DNA of 15,513 bases from Deltaproteobacteria bacterium (GTDB taxonomy: Bacteria; UBA10199; DSSB01), in the NCBI GenBank assembly GCA_021414045.1, contig JAIOPF010000020.1:1-15513 (forward strand), given 5' to 3'. The notes under the pieces are model-generated. The model ran no database searches. It saw only the letters and a program-made list of their open reading frames with translations, and was not told the DNA's origin. Positions 7,448-13,505 of this stretch are shown in pieces. A program made the position numbers and the translations under genes. Every line of letters begins with the position of its first letter. Positions within the stretch are counted from its first letter, which is position 1.

Positions 7448-7639
7448 ATAATCCGTCGCATTGCATTGCTGTTGCTTCTCTTGACGTTCGCGGCTTGCTC
7501 TAATAGCGACCCCGAAACGGGCACGCCCTTCCCCTCGACTCAATTGCGTATTATCAATAATAGCCAAGACCCCTCGGCGGCGGTAGCGATTTTCCAGCAC
7601 AATCTCGCGGCGCCGCACTCGGCTGTGAGGAAAAAGTAA
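7448..7639 (+). pseudogene. Lipoprotein remnant, start codon lost and 3' end set by a repeat
   Basis: The reading frame encodes a textbook lipoprotein leader, IIRRIALLLLLLTFAACSN, with lipobox FAAC, then a short mature part with LRIINNSQDPSAAVAIFQHN. A good ribosome binding site TTGGAGG (7437-7443) is followed after 4 bases by ATA (7448-7450), exactly where an ATG would be expected. No ATG, GTG or TTG stands near it except a TTG at 7466, which would cut off the charged region. The frame ends 63 codons later at AAG TAA, where TAA is the first three bases of repeat copy 7. The mature part looks like the first strands of a beta-sandwich that then stops. Either the gene is dead and truncated, or ATA is used as a rare start. 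A longer frame open upstream to 7145 runs antisense through the DUF202 gene and is not coding. Confidence 0.55.
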
Positions 7640-7712
7640 GACGGAGGTATGAATTTCGGTCGGTTTCTATATTTCCTTTCGGTTTTCGAAAAAAATTCCA
7701 ACTTCCATCTTC
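7637..7712 (+). repeat. Palindromic repeat, copy 7
   Basis: The left arm TAAGACGGAGGT (7637-7648) is perfect, the core GAATTTCGGTCGGTTT matches copies 5 and 6, and the right arm is AACTTCCATCTTC (7700-7712). The first TAA ends the lipoprotein remnant frame. Confidence 0.85.
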
Positions 7713-7796
7713 GGGCTTTCCAAAATCCCATTAATATCATTAAATTAGCATAGCATTCCCTTGGCTTTGTCCATCCACTGGCTTTAGGAGAGTCTC

Positions 7797-8525
7797 ATGA
7801 AATTCAAATCTCTTCGGCAGTTCGTTTTAATCCTTCTCACCGCAATCATGGGCGCGGTTCCGTATTTGGAAGCCCATGCCGCCGACCTGATACCGACTAT
7901 CGTGATCACGGATGACTGGGTGCACCAAAAGCAGGAGATCATTTGCGGAAAGGCCGAAACCACCTCGAAGAACTGTCAGGATGCCTTCCGCAACTGCGCG
8001 GCGGGCGTCGACCGCATCATGGATAATGCGTATTCAGTATGCAACCAGCAGCCCAGCGAATGCAAGATTATCGACGTGACGACGACCCATTTCTCGCAGA
8101 CTGCCTACAATCTTTTGGTCCGCACGCCCATCGACAACTTCGCCACTTCGTCGGAAGCGGCCATACTGAAAAGTTGTAACGCCCAGCCGCAGGTCGCTTC
8201 GACTCCGAGGGATCCCACCGAGGTGGAACGCAGGAGGCAGGAGGCCATGAACGCCGAGGCTGGCATCGTCCCCGCTCCCATCGAGGCGGAAGCCGCTCCT
8301 GCAGCAAATGCCAATAACGTTGAGGTGGCTGAACCCGTTGCTCCCGCCGCGATTGCCAATAACGATCAAGCGGCTGCTCCCGCTGCTCCCAAGCAGGAAT
8401 CCGCCGGAGGTTGCTCGCTGGAGTCCGGTCATGATTCTTTCACACTTTCACAGATGGTCTTGGCCGTGTTTTCTCTGCTGATCGCCTTTGGCGCCATTAA
8501 GTTCAGGCAATCTATTCGGGTCTAG
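7797..8525 (+). CDS. Exported protein with C-x6-C units and a GGCSL-helix C-terminal tail
   Basis: I do not recognise the family. The protein has a Sec signal peptide (cleavage near AHA-AD, residue 29), a Cys-bearing domain (about 35-130), an Ala/Pro-rich linker (about 155-203) and a C-terminal tail: GGCSL with Cys206, a hydrophobic helix at about 218-235, and a basic end KFRQSIR. This order (Cys motif, helix, Arg) is that of C-terminal sorting signals such as MYXO-CTERM. The same GGCSL tail ends the beta-helix protein at 13506-15299, so both are probably handled by the same processing enzyme, which is not in the window. The Cys domain has two C-x6-C units, Cys60/Cys67 and Cys82/Cys89, like those in the lipoprotein at 10990-11925. 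AGGAGAG at 7786-7792 supports the ATG. The gene appears monocistronic. Confidence 0.7.
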   Translation: MKFKSLRQFVLILLTAIMGAVPYLEAHAADLIPTIVITDDWVHQKQEIICGKAETTSKNCQDAFRNCAAGVDRIMDNAYSVCNQQPSECKIIDVTTTHFSQTAYNLLVRTPIDNFATSSEAAILKSCNAQPQVASTPRDPTEVERRRQEAMNAEAGIVPAPIEAEAAPAANANNVEVAEPVAPAAIANNDQAAAPAAPKQESAGGCSLESGHDSFTLSQMVLAVFSLLIAFGAIKFRQSIRV

Positions 8526-8874
8526 AATGAAGAAGTAGGAAGAATTCGTCGTTCTTGGTGAGGCATCGGTCTATCCCGGCCCAATCGGCGTCAATAGGCT
8601 AGGGCATACCCCCGTAAATTGAACAAGAAATGAAGTAATAGAAATGAAGACGGAGTAACTTTTGTGGTGATTGCCGCCGGTGCTTGAATCCCCCGAAGGA
8701 TCCCCCTAAAAGGAGGGACAAACTCCCCATATTTTAGATTCCGTAAAAAATGCTCTAGAGTCCTTGTTGATAATATCCAATAAAATCAGCAAGTTGAAGA
8801 ATGCACCTTTTATTCTTCCCTTCGAAAAATCTTGGCCTCCTCTTTGCTTTGTTTAAGTCGGAACAGGGGGCTCG
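8526..8874. other. Non-coding stretch with decayed repeat arm and weak hairpin
   Basis: No gene is visible. AGAAATGAAG occurs twice, 14 bases apart (8626-8635 and 8640-8649), and GAAGACGGAG (8646-8655) resembles the left repeat arm. TCCCCCT and AGGAGGGA (8701-8718) form an imperfect short hairpin without a T-run. I see no convincing promoter for the next gene, although one is expected here. Confidence 0.4.
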
Positions 8875-9519
8875 ATGAAAAAACTCAATCCATTTTTCTT
8901 AATCCTATTTTCAATGTTGCTAGTGGCCTGCGGCAGTGCCGAATCCGAGGAACAAAATGTCACGTCCGGTTCGTCGCCGGAAATGGTTTCTCCCAACCAA
9001 GTTTCTAATGGAGCTAATGTCGCGAATCTTCCTCCGGGAATGGTTTCCCTGAACTACAGCCGCAGTTTCAATTATACGCGCGTCAGCTGGAGCGCCAACT
9101 ACGTGCAATCAGCTTTCCTACGAGTGCCGACGAACTATCAATTCGCCGATCCGATTTCCTTTTCCCAATTCGGGGGCCAGACCAACAATCCGAATGCCTT
9201 TGCTCCGGTCGCCAATGAGACCGAGCTGTTGGGAAAATTGGCCGATTCCCCTCTGTCGGAGAACATCGGTTCCCGTCCCATGAACTATTGCAAGATTCCC
9301 CGAGCCGGGATTCAGGGGGTGTCGAGCGAAGAGTGCTATACCTCCAATCCCAACACCACGTCGTATAACTACATTGATATCCCTCTCTCGGGGACCCATT
9401 CCCACGCCGGCCTCTTGAAGTTCCGTCTGCCGGCCCATCAGAACGTCTTCACGATTTATTACCGCGACTGGGCGAATCGTCTCAATAAGAAGGAAATCAA
9501 GATCGCGAAGCCTAGCTAG
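8875..9519 (+). CDS. Lipoprotein, unknown function
   Basis: The 214-residue product begins with a type II signal peptide; lipobox LVAC places the lipidated Cys at 19, followed by Gly-Ser. After a polar, low-complexity linker (about 20-55, with SPEMVSPNQVSNGAN) comes a domain rich in Tyr, Asn and Ser with alternating strand pattern (SLNYSRSFNYTRVSWSANY) and two later Cys (CKIP and SEECYT) that could form one disulphide. The segment HSHAGLLKFRLPAHQNVFT suggests a beta-sandwich edge. I do not recognise a family. AGGGGG (8865-8870) serves as ribosome binding site. A terminator-like hairpin follows the stop, so this is likely a single-gene unit. Confidence 0.7.
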   Translation: MKKLNPFFLILFSMLLVACGSAESEEQNVTSGSSPEMVSPNQVSNGANVANLPPGMVSLNYSRSFNYTRVSWSANYVQSAFLRVPTNYQFADPISFSQFGGQTNNPNAFAPVANETELLGKLADSPLSENIGSRPMNYCKIPRAGIQGVSSEECYTSNPNTTSYNYIDIPLSGTHSHAGLLKFRLPAHQNVFTIYYRDWANRLNKKEIKIAKPS

Positions 9520-9520
9520 C

Positions 9521-9547
9521 CCTCATCGAGGCTGATGGCGTTTTTTT
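9521..9547 (+). terminator. Probable intrinsic terminator after the small lipoprotein gene
   Basis: CATC and GATG pair around GAGGCT, extended imperfectly by flanking GC bases, followed directly by a run of seven T (9541-9547). It lies 2 bases past the stop codon. The stem is short, so strength is uncertain. Confidence 0.5.
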
Positions 9548-9570
9548 CCCAGATGAGTTAAAACGACAGA

Positions 9571-10956
9571 GTGTATCGACGACGCTGGTTCAGAACCTTT
9601 GCCACTCTGGGATTAGTTTCGGCGGCCCTTTTGGCCGCCGGCGCTTCTTGGTTCTGGTTCAACACCCCTAATCCCGCCTCGCTTCAGAATAGCAATCCGC
9701 GGATCACCAGTTTCATGAAGAGAAAATGCGCCGATTGCTCGCTCAATTGGACACCACTCGCGCAGATGTCTCCTTTCGTTCCGCAAGCCGTCGTGGTGGC
9801 CGAGGACATCCGGTTTTTCTTCCACCATGGCCTGGATTGGAACAGCCTTCGGGCGGCGTTCTGGCTTAACCTCAAAGAAGGGCATATTGTTTGGGGCGGA
9901 AGCACCATCACCCAGCAGCTCGCCAAAAATTTGTATCTGGGTCCTGAAAAGACTTTCGGACGCAAGCTTCGCGAAGTGATCCTCACCCTGAAGCTGGAAA
10001 GGAGCCTGACCAAAAACCGAATCTTGGAAATTTACCTCAACGTCGCGCAATGGGGCCCTTCGCTTTTTGGGATCACCGCGGCGTCCCAACATTACTTTGG
10101 AAAATCGCCCAAAGATCTTGGGCCCCTGGAGGCGGCGTTTTTAGCCTCCATCCTCCCGAACCCGGCCCGCGCTTCCGAAGAAAATTTTCAGGAACGTTTC
10201 ACGGATGCGGGGAGTCGCATCTTCGATCTTCTCCTCCAATCCTATCTTCCTCCCGTTCGTCGAGACAAAAGCACCGAGGCTTGCGAAGACCGCTTAACGC
10301 CGGAGGAATCGCAGGAGACGGATTACATCGTGGCCAAGGCATTTAGCGCCTTTGCCAACGATATTCTTTCCGGACAGGCCTTCTTACTCACCGAGGAGCG
10401 GCTCTGGGAAGCCTTGGATCCGGAGGAAGTCTCCTTTGTGCGCGGCTTGCTTCAGAATAAACGGGAGCATCACCCTTTTCCCACGCTCTCTTGCGAACGC
10501 AACGTCAAGCAGGACGCAGCAGGGCTGATTCCGCTAGTCCAAGCCTCGAACGAATATGGAAACAGGACGTACTGGATCCCGCAGCCCGCCTATGACCCCG
10601 TCCAATCATTACTTGCCAAGGCTCATGCGGATGGCATTCCGTTGATCGTCACTTCTGCCTATCGCGGCTCGGGTTATCAGCATTATCTCTTGTTGGCCTT
10701 CCTCCGTCAGGACACTTATTGCTTGAGCAAGACCTTCCAGAGGATCGCCCTTCCCGAAGAAAGCGAGCATTCTTGTGTGGATTTCCCGGCGATTGATTTC
10801 GGGATATTAGGTGGAGAGGATGTTCCCTTCGAACAAACCGAAACCTACCGTTGGCTGCAAAAAAACGCCCCTCAAGCCGGGTTTCACCTTTCCTATCCGC
10901 GGGACAATCCGGCGGGTATGGCATTCGAGCCCTGGCACTGGCGATGGGAAGGGTAA
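9571..10956 (+). CDS. Fusion of GT51 peptidoglycan glycosyltransferase and VanY-like M15B carboxypeptidase
   Basis: The 461-residue protein has one N-terminal membrane anchor (about 9-30), a GT51 domain (about 60-205) and an M15B metallopeptidase domain (about 316-460). The GT51 motifs are AEDIRFFFHHG (Glu78), GGSTITQQLAKNLYL (109-123) and LERSLTKNRILEIYLN (Glu143), as in monofunctional MtgA, which polymerises lipid II into glycan strands in the periplasm. The M15B motifs are SAYR (362-365), SEH (His400), AID (Asp409), LSYPR and EPWHWR (Glu453, His456), giving the His-Asp-His zinc site and catalytic Glu of D,D-carboxypeptidases. The spacing from His400 to Asp409 is two residues longer than the usual SEHxxGxAxD. 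So one chain could both build glycan and trim stem peptides. The start is GTG; an in-frame stop just upstream leaves no alternative, but the ribosome binding site is weak. Confidence 0.85.
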   Translation: MYRRRWFRTFATLGLVSAALLAAGASWFWFNTPNPASLQNSNPRITSFMKRKCADCSLNWTPLAQMSPFVPQAVVVAEDIRFFFHHGLDWNSLRAAFWLNLKEGHIVWGGSTITQQLAKNLYLGPEKTFGRKLREVILTLKLERSLTKNRILEIYLNVAQWGPSLFGITAASQHYFGKSPKDLGPLEAAFLASILPNPARASEENFQERFTDAGSRIFDLLLQSYLPPVRRDKSTEACEDRLTPEESQETDYIVAKAFSAFANDILSGQAFLLTEERLWEALDPEEVSFVRGLLQNKREHHPFPTLSCERNVKQDAAGLIPLVQASNEYGNRTYWIPQPAYDPVQSLLAKAHADGIPLIVTSAYRGSGYQHYLLLAFLRQDTYCLSKTFQRIALPEESEHSCVDFPAIDFGILGGEDVPFEQTETYRWLQKNAPQAGFHLSYPRDNPAGMAFEPWHWRWEG

Positions 10957-11010
10957 AAAAAGCTGTAACTAGCGTCGCGCGAACCGGATTCAAGACCCCA
11001 GGCTTTTTTT
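10955..11010. terminator. Inverted repeat between convergent genes, possible two-way terminator
   Basis: AAAAAAAGC (10955-10963) faces GCTTTTTTT (11002-11010) across a long loop. The T-run on each strand would serve the gene reading towards it. It overlaps both stop codons. The loop is long (about 38 bases), so folding is uncertain. Confidence 0.35.
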
Positions 11011-11925
11011 GCAGCTCTCATAATCCCAGTAGCATTCTTGGGTGCCGCCCCCATCCTTGAGGCATTGATCCTTGGTACTGACGCAGCTGGCGAGGCGCTC
11101 CTCGATGTGCGAGTTGCAAGCCATGCGATTCCCCTCGCACTCGGTGGGTGCTTGTGTGTCGGTGACGCAGGCCACTTTCTTCTTCCGGCATAGATCTTCC
11201 AAAAAACAAACTTCAGCATCATGGAAACAGTTGTTCTTGTGATTGAGAAAGCAGACTTCTTTGCGGGGCGCGCAATTTCCCGGGTCCATGCAATAATTAA
11301 AGGCTCCGCTGCAGACGCTGATGCCGGCGGCGCCGGTGGCTCCTTGGGTGCACTCGTTGAACTTGTCTTCGCAGTATTGGCCGATAGTCATGGGCGCGAC
11401 CCTGTCGATGAAATTTGGGTCAATGGTGACCGTGTCGAATTTGGGAGCCTTGGATGGGATGGTGGAGATCGAAATAGAGTCGACCGCATAGGGGTTGAGT
11501 AATTGATCCCCGGCGGTTTCCGAGGGGCATCCGTCGAGGCCTCCTCCCTTGCAGGGTCTGGAGGGTATGTTTTGTTGCGCGGTGCCGTTTTGTTCCAGCG
11601 GCGCGGGAGGGGGCGGTGGCGGCGGATTTGTCGCCGCGTCGGGAATCTGAGGAGCACTGGCGGGGCTTCTTAAATCGATGGAGTCGTCCGCGCGGGAGGC
11701 CGAACGGAAAAAAGCATCCCCATCGCCGGATTCATTGTCCGGCACGGGAGCGGAAGGGACGAAAGTGGAAGGGGCTGCCGCGGTTGAAGCGGGCGACTCG
11801 ACCTTTCCCGATTTTTCCAACTGGGAGAGGATGTCCGCGTCGTTTTGGGCACCCTGGCTGCAGGCAAATAAGCCGCACAAGGCTACGATGGTTGAAAACA
11901 TCGATAATATTCGTGTGCTTTTCAT
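10990..11925 (-). CDS. Lipoprotein with eight tandem C-x6-C units
   Basis: I do not recognise the family. The 311-residue protein has a type II signal peptide (lipobox LFAC, Cys22), a long polar and Pro-rich linker (about 30-120, with a run of seven Pro at 101-107), and a Cys-rich C-terminal domain. There the Cys come in pairs exactly seven apart: 185/192, 205/212, 218/225, 233/240, 246/253, 263/270, 281/288 and 298/305. Such regular pairs suggest helical hairpins held by disulphides, or a metal-binding array; the sequence alone does not decide. Acidic and basic residues fill the spacers, and the linker would hold the domain away from the outer membrane. The start ATG at 11925 is chosen because the signal peptide begins there; an upstream in-frame extension to 12027 would bury the lipobox and crosses the VanY-like fragment. 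The gene is convergent with the GT51-VanY gene. Confidence 0.75.
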   Translation of the reverse strand: MKSTRILSMFSTIVALCGLFACSQGAQNDADILSQLEKSGKVESPASTAAAPSTFVPSAPVPDNESGDGDAFFRSASRADDSIDLRSPASAPQIPDAATNPPPPPPPAPLEQNGTAQQNIPSRPCKGGGLDGCPSETAGDQLLNPYAVDSISISTIPSKAPKFDTVTIDPNFIDRVAPMTIGQYCEDKFNECTQGATGAAGISVCSGAFNYCMDPGNCAPRKEVCFLNHKNNCFHDAEVCFLEDLCRKKKVACVTDTQAPTECEGNRMACNSHIEERLASCVSTKDQCLKDGGGTQECYWDYESCKKSLGS

Positions 11926-11990
11926 CTCGGCCCCCCCTTTTGGAATTTTAAGGGTAAAGGGCAGGGGCTGTCTAGGGAGGGGTTTATATG

Positions 11991-12002
11991 TTAGACGGAG
12001 GT
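11991..12002 (+). repeat. Isolated repeat left arm
   Basis: TTAGACGGAGGT differs from the standard arm by one base. No core or right arm follows; instead a piece of a VanY-like gene begins 10 bases on. It lies upstream of the eight-unit Cys lipoprotein. Confidence 0.5.
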
Positions 12003-12012
12003 GGGGTTTTCT

Positions 12013-12105
12013 TATGGCCCCGTCCAATCATTGGTTGCCAAGGCTCATGCGGATGGCATTCCGCTGATCGTCACTTCTGTATGAAGCGAGCACGAAGGCG
12101 GCCTT
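12013..12105 (+). pseudogene. Fragment of a second VanY-like (M15B) gene
   Basis: Bases 12013-12079 match 10591-10657 of the GT51-VanY gene at 63 of 67 positions by eye, and translate in the same frame to PVQSLVAKAHADGIPLIVTS. After that the copy diverges: GTA, TGA, then in the same frame SEHEGGL, which resembles the SEHxxGL zinc motif of M15B enzymes. In the intact gene about 34 codons lie between the TS and the SEH motif, so this looks like a paralogue with an internal deletion and a stop. No start or upstream domain is present. It is probably dead. Confidence 0.65.
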
Positions 12106-12195
12106 ACGCTTTTATCAGTATTGATTGCTATTGAATGCAGTGTTGGCGCAAGCTAACCGGTGACGATCCTGAACCTGTCAACTGGAGGAATTCCT

Positions 12196-12588
12196 ATGAA
12201 AGGTTTTTTGAAAAACATCGAAGAAATCGCCGTTAAGAACGAAGAGTTCCGACGGGTGCTTTACACGGCTAAGCACTGTCAGCTCGTGGTTATGGCCCTG
12301 AAGCCTAAAGAGGAAATAGGAGCGGAGGTCCACAAGCTAGACCAGTTCTTTCGCGTGGAGGAGGGGACGGGCGAGGCTGTTCTCGCTGGTGTTCGCACGG
12401 CGATCAGCGCGGGATTTGCCGTGATTGTCCCTGCCGGGGCGAACCATAACATCATCAATACGGGCAACGTTCCCTTGAAGCTATATACGCTTTACGCGCC
12501 CCCTAATCATCGGGACGGTGTTGTCCACCATACCCGCGCTGAAGCGGAGGGAGACGACGAGCACTTTGACGGTATAACGACGGAATGA
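12196..12588 (+). CDS. Single-domain cupin protein
   Basis: The 130-residue product is a small beta-barrel cupin. The first motif reads EVHKLDQFFRVEEGTGEAVL with His46 and Gln50 as likely ligands, and the second reads VPAGANHNIINTG with His84. The line LYTLYAPPNH is usual for small cupins related to mannose-6-phosphate isomerase C-terminal domains. Substrate and reaction cannot be inferred; many such proteins are stress or sugar related. I take the ATG at 12196, which has GGAGGA at 12184-12189 with 6 bases of spacing, rather than an upstream GTG at 12160. The C-terminus is acidic with several His. It is followed by a strong hairpin. No neighbour suggests a pathway. Confidence 0.8.
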   Translation: MKGFLKNIEEIAVKNEEFRRVLYTAKHCQLVVMALKPKEEIGAEVHKLDQFFRVEEGTGEAVLAGVRTAISAGFAVIVPAGANHNIINTGNVPLKLYTLYAPPNHRDGVVHHTRAEAEGDDEHFDGITTE

Positions 12589-12610
12589 GCGGAAGGGAAA
12601 CCGAAGAAAA

Positions 12611-12634
12611 AAAGGCCCCTCGAAAGGGGCCTTT
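12611..12634. terminator. Strong hairpin terminator shared by convergent units
   Basis: AAAGGCCCCT (12611-12620) and AGGGGCCTTT (12625-12634) form a perfect 10-base stem with loop CGAA. On the minus strand the stem runs into seven T, making a classical terminator for the Lcl-like fragment. On the plus strand the T-run is short, so it may end the cupin transcript less efficiently. Confidence 0.85.
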
Positions 12635-12660
12635 GCCATCATTCTTTGCATGACACTCAA

Positions 12661-12897
12661 TTAAAGGATGGTGCGGCGGGGTTGTTTTCCGCCTAGCGTT
12701 AGCGTGTAGCAATAATCCAAGGCACCGATCTGCGTGTTGGGAGCGCCTAATACCTTGGAGCGGGGCCTGCGTTCCCAGACAAGGCCCGTTTCCTTATCCA
12801 AGACCGCTTGTCCACCCATGTCAGCCAGCACTTCAAACCGGCGGCTGGGGTCAAAATCCCTCTTCCATGACTTGAGCGTGAAGTTCTCCGCCGACCA
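12661..12897 (-). pseudogene. Fragment of an Lcl/DUF1566-like gene, N-terminal part lost
   Basis: The minus strand encodes WSAENFTLKSWKRDF, then RFEVLADMGGQAVLDKETG, LVWERRPRS and LDYCYTLTLGGKQ before TAA at 12661-12663. The pattern of VLxDxxTGLVWER, a following Cys and a GG turn is typical of the Lcl C-terminal (DUF1566) domain. In full-length relatives GG is followed by GWRLPT and a further half domain; both are missing here. The frame stays open upstream into poly-Phe sequence made of the A-rich flank and arm of a repeat (12904-12939) but has no start codon there, so the 5' end has been replaced by the repeat. The terminator at 12611-12634 still follows it. A plus-strand frame over 12734-12919 is only its shadow. 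Confidence 0.6.
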
Positions 12898-12927
12898 GCG
12901 AAAATGTGAAAAAAAGTAAGAAAAAAG

Positions 12928-13030
12928 TAAGACGGAGGTATGAATTTCGGTCAGTCACTCCCGTTGAATATTAAGTTCTTATCTCGCCCCGTTTAGATTT
13001 CGACCTCGTTTAGTTCGAAATTCGAAATGT
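12928..13030 (+). repeat. Palindromic repeat, copy 9, with decayed right side
   Basis: A perfect left arm TAAGACGGAGGT (12928-12939) leads into ATGAATTTCGGTCAG. The right half is altered; TTCGAAATTCGAAAT at about 13014-13028 resembles the inner right arm. AGTAAG also occurs just before the arm (12915-12920), a partial tandem copy. Numbering counts the partial arm at 8646 as copy 8. Confidence 0.65.
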
Positions 13031-13100
13031 CCATTTAGCCCACAACCAGCTGACTCCAACGAAGCATCGGCAATGGATTGTTCTGCACAAGGTGTGAAAA

Positions 13101-13120
13101 TTTATACCACTTTGTATAAA
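13101..13120. promoter_or_regulatory. Perfect palindrome TTTATAC-N6-GTATAAA, operator-like
   Basis: TTTATAC (13101-13107) and GTATAAA (13114-13120) are exact inverted repeats six bases apart in an A/T-rich tract. Such sites commonly bind small dimeric helix-turn-helix repressors, including those of toxin-antitoxin pairs, and GTATAAA could double as a -10 box. No regulator gene lies next to it. Confidence 0.4.
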
Positions 13121-13320
13121 AAAATATATCTTCGGATTAAGAAATCTTGAATAAAAACAAGTAAAAGTGATTGGCAGCGAGCTTGCTATTTGAACCTGAA
13201 GCCGTCCTGAAACGGCTTTCGGAGGATTTCAATGACCCAGGTTCTTATGATTCGTTTCGCTACGCCACTTCCAGCGCCTTTGGTCGAGATTCCCAACTAA
13301 AGAAAAAAGAAAAAATAGCA

Positions 13321-13353
13321 CGGTCGGTTTACCAAATTTTTTTTTGGTTTTCG
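13321..13353 (+). repeat. Decayed repeat core without arms
   Basis: CGGTCGGTTT, 15 further bases, then GGTTTTCGG match the core of copy 7 (CGGTCGGTTT, 14 bases, GGTTTTCGA). The left arm is replaced by an A-rich run. Confidence 0.45.
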
Positions 13354-13505
13354 GAACTCATTCTGATCATTGATCATTAATAGCGCTGAACAGGCCTGAC
13401 CCCCGGGCCCTATTTATTTGACCTTCGTCCCATCTCGGGGCATCACTAGGGGGTTCATTAACAGTTCCGGATAACTAAAAACCTATCAATGGGAGACCTA
13501 CCCTC

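Larger units (their letters stand above)
13031..13505. other. Gene-free stretch before the beta-helix gene
   Basis: No convincing gene is seen. A 69-codon frame from a TTG at 13171 has no good ribosome binding site, is not like any family I know, and runs into a decayed repeat. GCCGT and ACGGC form a small hairpin at 13201-13216, and TGATCAT occurs twice at about 13364-13377. GGGAGA (13491-13496) is the likely ribosome binding site of the next gene. Confidence 0.4.

Noticed and set aside
12734..12919. 61-codon plus-strand frame
   Set aside because: It is the shadow of the minus-strand Lcl-like fragment, which has the better family match.
13171..13380. 69-codon plus-strand frame in the gap before the beta-helix gene
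   Set aside because: TTG start without a good ribosome binding site, no known motif, and its 3' part runs through a decayed repeat core.
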